In this document: piece after piece, positions 61,256 through 64,000 of the stretch
How the letters are laid out: each line of letters begins with the position of its first letter
How positions within the stretch are numbered: position 1 is the stretch's first letter
Source of the DNA: Rouxiella sp. WC2420
GTDB taxonomy: Bacteria; Pseudomonadota; Gammaproteobacteria; Enterobacterales; Enterobacteriaceae
Direction of reading: 5' to 3'
DNA length: 64,000 nucleotides
NCBI RefSeq assembly: GCF_041200025.1
Contig: NZ_CP165628.1
Span: 62,001 to 126,000, forward strand
The notes under the pieces: model-generated
Told to the model about the DNA's origin: nothing
What the model saw: the letters and a program-made list of their open reading frames with translations, nothing else
The model's database searches: none
Program-made: the position numbers and the translations under genes

Positions 61256-62791
61256 TCAGCCTTCTTCTGTTTCATCCACCAGTTTGTGCGCCTGTTTCAA
61301 CGTCAAATCATGCTGCATTTGCAGTAAAAGCTTGCCGGTAGTGCGTTCACGACCGGTTGCGACTACGCCAACCAGATGATTTTTCAGGCCATACAGCACG
61401 ACAAAATCCTGATCTTCAAGTGAACCGATAATCTCGACTTTGTCCCATCGCTGCGGGTTGCCCAAATGCTCGAAACGAGTGCCGAAGTGCTGAGTCCAGA
61501 AAAAGGGAACGCGATCAAAGGCTTCGTGTTCGCCAATCATGTTTTTAGCCGCTGTACGCCCTTGCTGTTGAGCCACGCGCCAGTGCTCAATGCGCGTAGA
61601 CTTGCCGTCCAGCGGGAAACTGGCAATGTCGCCAACCGCATAGATATCTTCGGCAGCTCGTAGATATTCATCGACCTGCAAACTGCCGTCATCGTTAAGC
61701 GGTAAATCGTGAACAAATGAGGTCACGGGTTCGACACCCGTTGCCAACAGTACGACGTCGGTTTTTACGCTGGAACCGTCTTTCAATTCTACCGCTTCTA
61801 CCCGACGATCGCCGCTAAAGCCTACTACCTCGCCATCGATAAATTCAACGCCGTTATGTTCATGCAACGCACGGAAATATTGCGCAATTTTCTCGCCAAA
61901 CTGTGCTTCAAACGGCAGTGGATGAGGAGCAATCACCTTGATGGCGATATCACGTTTGCGCAGCGCCGCGGCCATTTCCATGCCGATAAAGCTGTTACCG
62001 ATAATCACCAGCTGCTTTAACTCATCGACGGCACAAAGCAGCGTTTTCTCCTGCTGCAAATTACGTAAAACGTGGATCCCGCTCAGTGCACCCCCGGGCA
62101 GTTCAGGGCGTTTAGGCGATCCACCGGTCGCAATCAGCAATTTTTTGAAAGACACGTGCTGCTGGTTGGCCAGAAGCAGTTTTTTCTTTTTGCGATCAAT
62201 GCTGGTGACCGTGCTGACGATACGTTGCACGTTTTTTTTGCCAAAGGCGTCATCGTCGAGCAAGGAGGGAACGTCAGAGACATCCATGCTGCCGTCGGGC
62301 ACAAATTTAGTCAGTGCGGTACGATCGTATGCGGCATTTTTTTCCTGATCGATAACCACGATTCTGCCGTGATAACCACTTTCTTCAAGGGTGCTCAGCG
62401 CGGCACTACCCGCTGCACCCGAACCCAGAATGACTATCTGATCGCTGTCATCACCGGCTTGCAGGTGAGTATGCTGACTCACTCCATCAGGGTCGACCAT
62501 CACCACTCCGCCGCTGATTTTCACCGCGTACTGTTTTAAACCTTCGAGCGCAGGTGGCTGCTCCAGGCTGCCATCGTTAAGATCAAACACGGCTTTGTGC
62601 CAAGGGCAAACCAGTTTACCTTCACACACAGCGCCCTCGGCCAGTGGCGCACCTGCATGCGGGCAATTTGCCTGATACGCATGCACGCTGTCGTCCTGAC
62701 GGACCAGCACGATTTTGGTGTCGTCGATTTCTACCTGTTTAAGCTGATTGTTCTCCAGCTCCGAGAGCTTGATTGCTTTTTTAAATGCCAC
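61256..62791 (-). CDS. FAD-dependent ferredoxin-reductase-like oxidoreductase with N-terminal Rieske domain
   Basis: 511 residues from a GTG start at 62791, which has AAGGAG six bases upstream; the frame is open to 62890, but that part has no site. The Rieske [2Fe-2S] domain (~1-100) has the ligands in ANCPHAGAPL and LVCPWHKAVFD. The FAD/NAD(P) reductase domain (~115-430) has VILGSGAAGSAALSTLEESG, VIIGNSFIGMEMAAALRKRD and the FAD-contact VDEYLRAAEDIYAVGDIA. A C-terminal dimer/reductase domain follows. It resembles AIFM3/BphA4-like proteins that pass electrons from NAD(P)H to an iron-sulfur centre. Partner unknown. Divergent LysR genes flank it but face other ways. Confidence 0.88.
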   Translation of the reverse strand: MAFKKAIKLSELENNQLKQVEIDDTKIVLVRQDDSVHAYQANCPHAGAPLAEGAVCEGKLVCPWHKAVFDLNDGSLEQPPALEGLKQYAVKISGGVVMVDPDGVSQHTHLQAGDDSDQIVILGSGAAGSAALSTLEESGYHGRIVVIDQEKNAAYDRTALTKFVPDGSMDVSDVPSLLDDDAFGKKNVQRIVSTVTSIDRKKKKLLLANQQHVSFKKLLIATGGSPKRPELPGGALSGIHVLRNLQQEKTLLCAVDELKQLVIIGNSFIGMEMAAALRKRDIAIKVIAPHPLPFEAQFGEKIAQYFRALHEHNGVEFIDGEVVGFSGDRRVEAVELKDGSSVKTDVVLLATGVEPVTSFVHDLPLNDDGSLQVDEYLRAAEDIYAVGDIASFPLDGKSTRIEHWRVAQQQGRTAAKNMIGEHEAFDRVPFFWTQHFGTRFEHLGNPQRWDKVEIIGSLEDQDFVVLYGLKNHLVGVVATGRERTTGKLLLQMQHDLTLKQAHKLVDETEEG

Positions 62792-62950
62792 GACATGCTC
62801 CTTATCTTTTCTGTGTGGTTGTTTATTCAACAAAGACCCTACAAAAAGCAGGACAGTATTAAGCCTAGCAGTCATGCCGAGGTATGCCACGCTAGTGGCA
62901 GGGATTAGGAGGAATCGGAAGCGGTGGAGAAAATTCGTTTCTTAAACAGC

Positions 62951-63856
62951 TTATTGCTGCAGCCGTTGTTGCAATAGATCGACAAAACTGGAGACTGCCT
63001 TAGGCAGGGTTCGGCCTGCAAGGGTGTGCAGTTCCATGTTTAAAGAATTCATATCACGATCAGAAATGGGGATTGCCACCAGTTTGTAGGTTTCAAGATA
63101 GTGTCGAACCAATAATTCAGTGGAAAAAATGATCCCGCCATTCAAACTGGCAAAAGATAGCAGCGAGATCATCGACGTTGTGGTGAAAGTTGGCTCAATG
63201 AGTAAACCCTGGCGACTGCAGCAGGCATCAATCACGCTGCGCATCATGATTTCACGCGTCGGCATGCCCAGTGAGTAACCTGCAAGCTGTGAGAGGCGCA
63301 AACTCTGCTTTCCAGCCAACGGATGTGCCTGATTCATGACTGCATAAATCGGCGCGCTTCGGCGACACTGCACGTTGATATTTGGCTCGGGCGTTTGACT
63401 AAAAGTCAGGCCGATATCGGTTTCCCCTTCGAGAAGCCGCCGGGTAACTTCTTTAGCATTGACCACATCAAGATGAAAATGAATGCCGGTGTAACGCTCA
63501 CGGAATTCGCTAATCGCCTGCGGCAGAAAATCGATCGAAAATCCGGTGGTGCTGGCCATTCGCACCTCGCCGCGCCTCATACCCTGTAATTCTATGATTT
63601 CATTGCTGACGCGCTCGGTTTCGAGCTGATTTTTGAATGCATAGGCGGCCAACAGCTCGCCTGCGGCGCTGGGGATCATGCCGCGCTTGCGTCGTTCAAA
63701 CAGCTGAGTATTCAGGCTGGCTTCGAGTCCGCTGATTTGGCGGCTGATGGCAGAACCGGCAACGTTTAGTTTAATGGCTGCCTCACTAATCGACCCGCAG
63801 CGCACAACTTCCAGAAAATAGCGGATGGCCGTGTCCTGAAGAATACGTGAGCTCAT
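62951..63856 (-). CDS. LysR-family transcriptional regulator
   Basis: 301 residues. Helix-turn-helix at ~8-66 (AIRYFLEVVRCGSISEAAIK, VAGSAISRQISGLEASLNTQ), then the effector domain (~95-290; VRMASTTGFSIDFLPQAISE, LLEGETDIGLTFSQTPEPNI). It is encoded 159 bp upstream of the Rieske/FAD oxidoreductase gene on the same strand and ends before that gene's promoter. The target may be that gene or one beyond the right edge of the window, since its start faces the edge. The last 144 bases (63857-64000) show no feature I can name. Confidence 0.88.
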   Translation of the reverse strand: MSSRILQDTAIRYFLEVVRCGSISEAAIKLNVAGSAISRQISGLEASLNTQLFERRKRGMIPSAAGELLAAYAFKNQLETERVSNEIIELQGMRRGEVRMASTTGFSIDFLPQAISEFRERYTGIHFHLDVVNAKEVTRRLLEGETDIGLTFSQTPEPNINVQCRRSAPIYAVMNQAHPLAGKQSLRLSQLAGYSLGMPTREIMMRSVIDACCSRQGLLIEPTFTTTSMISLLSFASLNGGIIFSTELLVRHYLETYKLVAIPISDRDMNSLNMELHTLAGRTLPKAVSSFVDLLQQRLQQ

Positions 63857-64000
63857 GAATGTGGGGCCTCAAAGTTTGCCGTTTCGGCAATGAAGTGTTC
63901 AAAAAGTTGAACTGGAAGTATGGCTGAGGGCTGGATAGGATGCAATCAGGCCTAAAAAGGTCAATTAATAATAAAATCATGCAGCATTGCTTGGGTCGAC

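Overview
The window is a chromosomal segment of a Gram-negative enterobacterium. Close matches to E. coli family members (mtlADR, yibL, sodA, fdhD, yibF, mdfA, wecH, yiaF, yfcF, idnD) place it in Enterobacterales. The Kdo hydroxylase and urea/guanidine genes suggest a Rahnella, Ewingella, Rouxiella or Serratia-like member of Yersiniaceae, but the sequence does not fix the genus. I see no insertion sequences, prophage, CRISPR array or rRNA. There is one tRNA (Pro-TGG).

Left part (1-11.5 kb): the end of a PLP-dependent sulfur amino acid lyase, a GlxA-type regulator, an isonitrile hydratase-like DJ-1 protein and a Kdo 3-hydroxylase. Then comes a minus-strand operon headed by a clear guanidine-I (ykkC) riboswitch and a sigma-54-like promoter: ABC transporter (binding protein, permease, ATPase), two DUF1989 carboxyguanidine deiminase subunits and a biotin-dependent guanidine/urea carboxylase.

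Middle (11.5-44.6 kb): yiaF, a DsbA/ScsC-like protein, and a LysR-controlled set that looks like quinate/shikimate catabolism (3-dehydroshikimate dehydratase, MFS carrier, Tat-signal 3-dehydroquinate dehydratase). An AT-rich stretch holds a candidate 31-residue membrane peptide, a possible small RNA and an orphan LuxR-type quorum receptor. The mannitol operon mtlADR follows, then LysE/MocR, yibL, sodA, fdhD, yibF, mdfA, wecH, an isochorismatase fusion with a GlxA-type regulator, idnD, a benzoate-type transporter, GNATs, yfcF, small envelope proteins and a duplicated clostripain-family protease.

Right part (44.6-64 kb): a second nitrogen operon, atzF-urea carboxylase-gntR-urtABCDE, whose promoter region has a near-perfect sigma-54 site and a 30-bp palindrome that suits the GntR protein. 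It is followed by an HD alarmone-hydrolase-like protein, ohrR/ohr, tRNA-Pro, a muconolactone isomerase-like protein, VOC, LysR and Rieske/FAD oxidoreductase genes.

The main theme is nitrogen scavenging. One 64-kb window carries two complete urea/guanidine carboxylases, each with its own importer, but only one allophanate hydrolase. The inferred scheme is guanidine -> carboxyguanidine -> allophanate from the left operon, urea -> allophanate from the right operon, and AtzF from the right operon finishing both.
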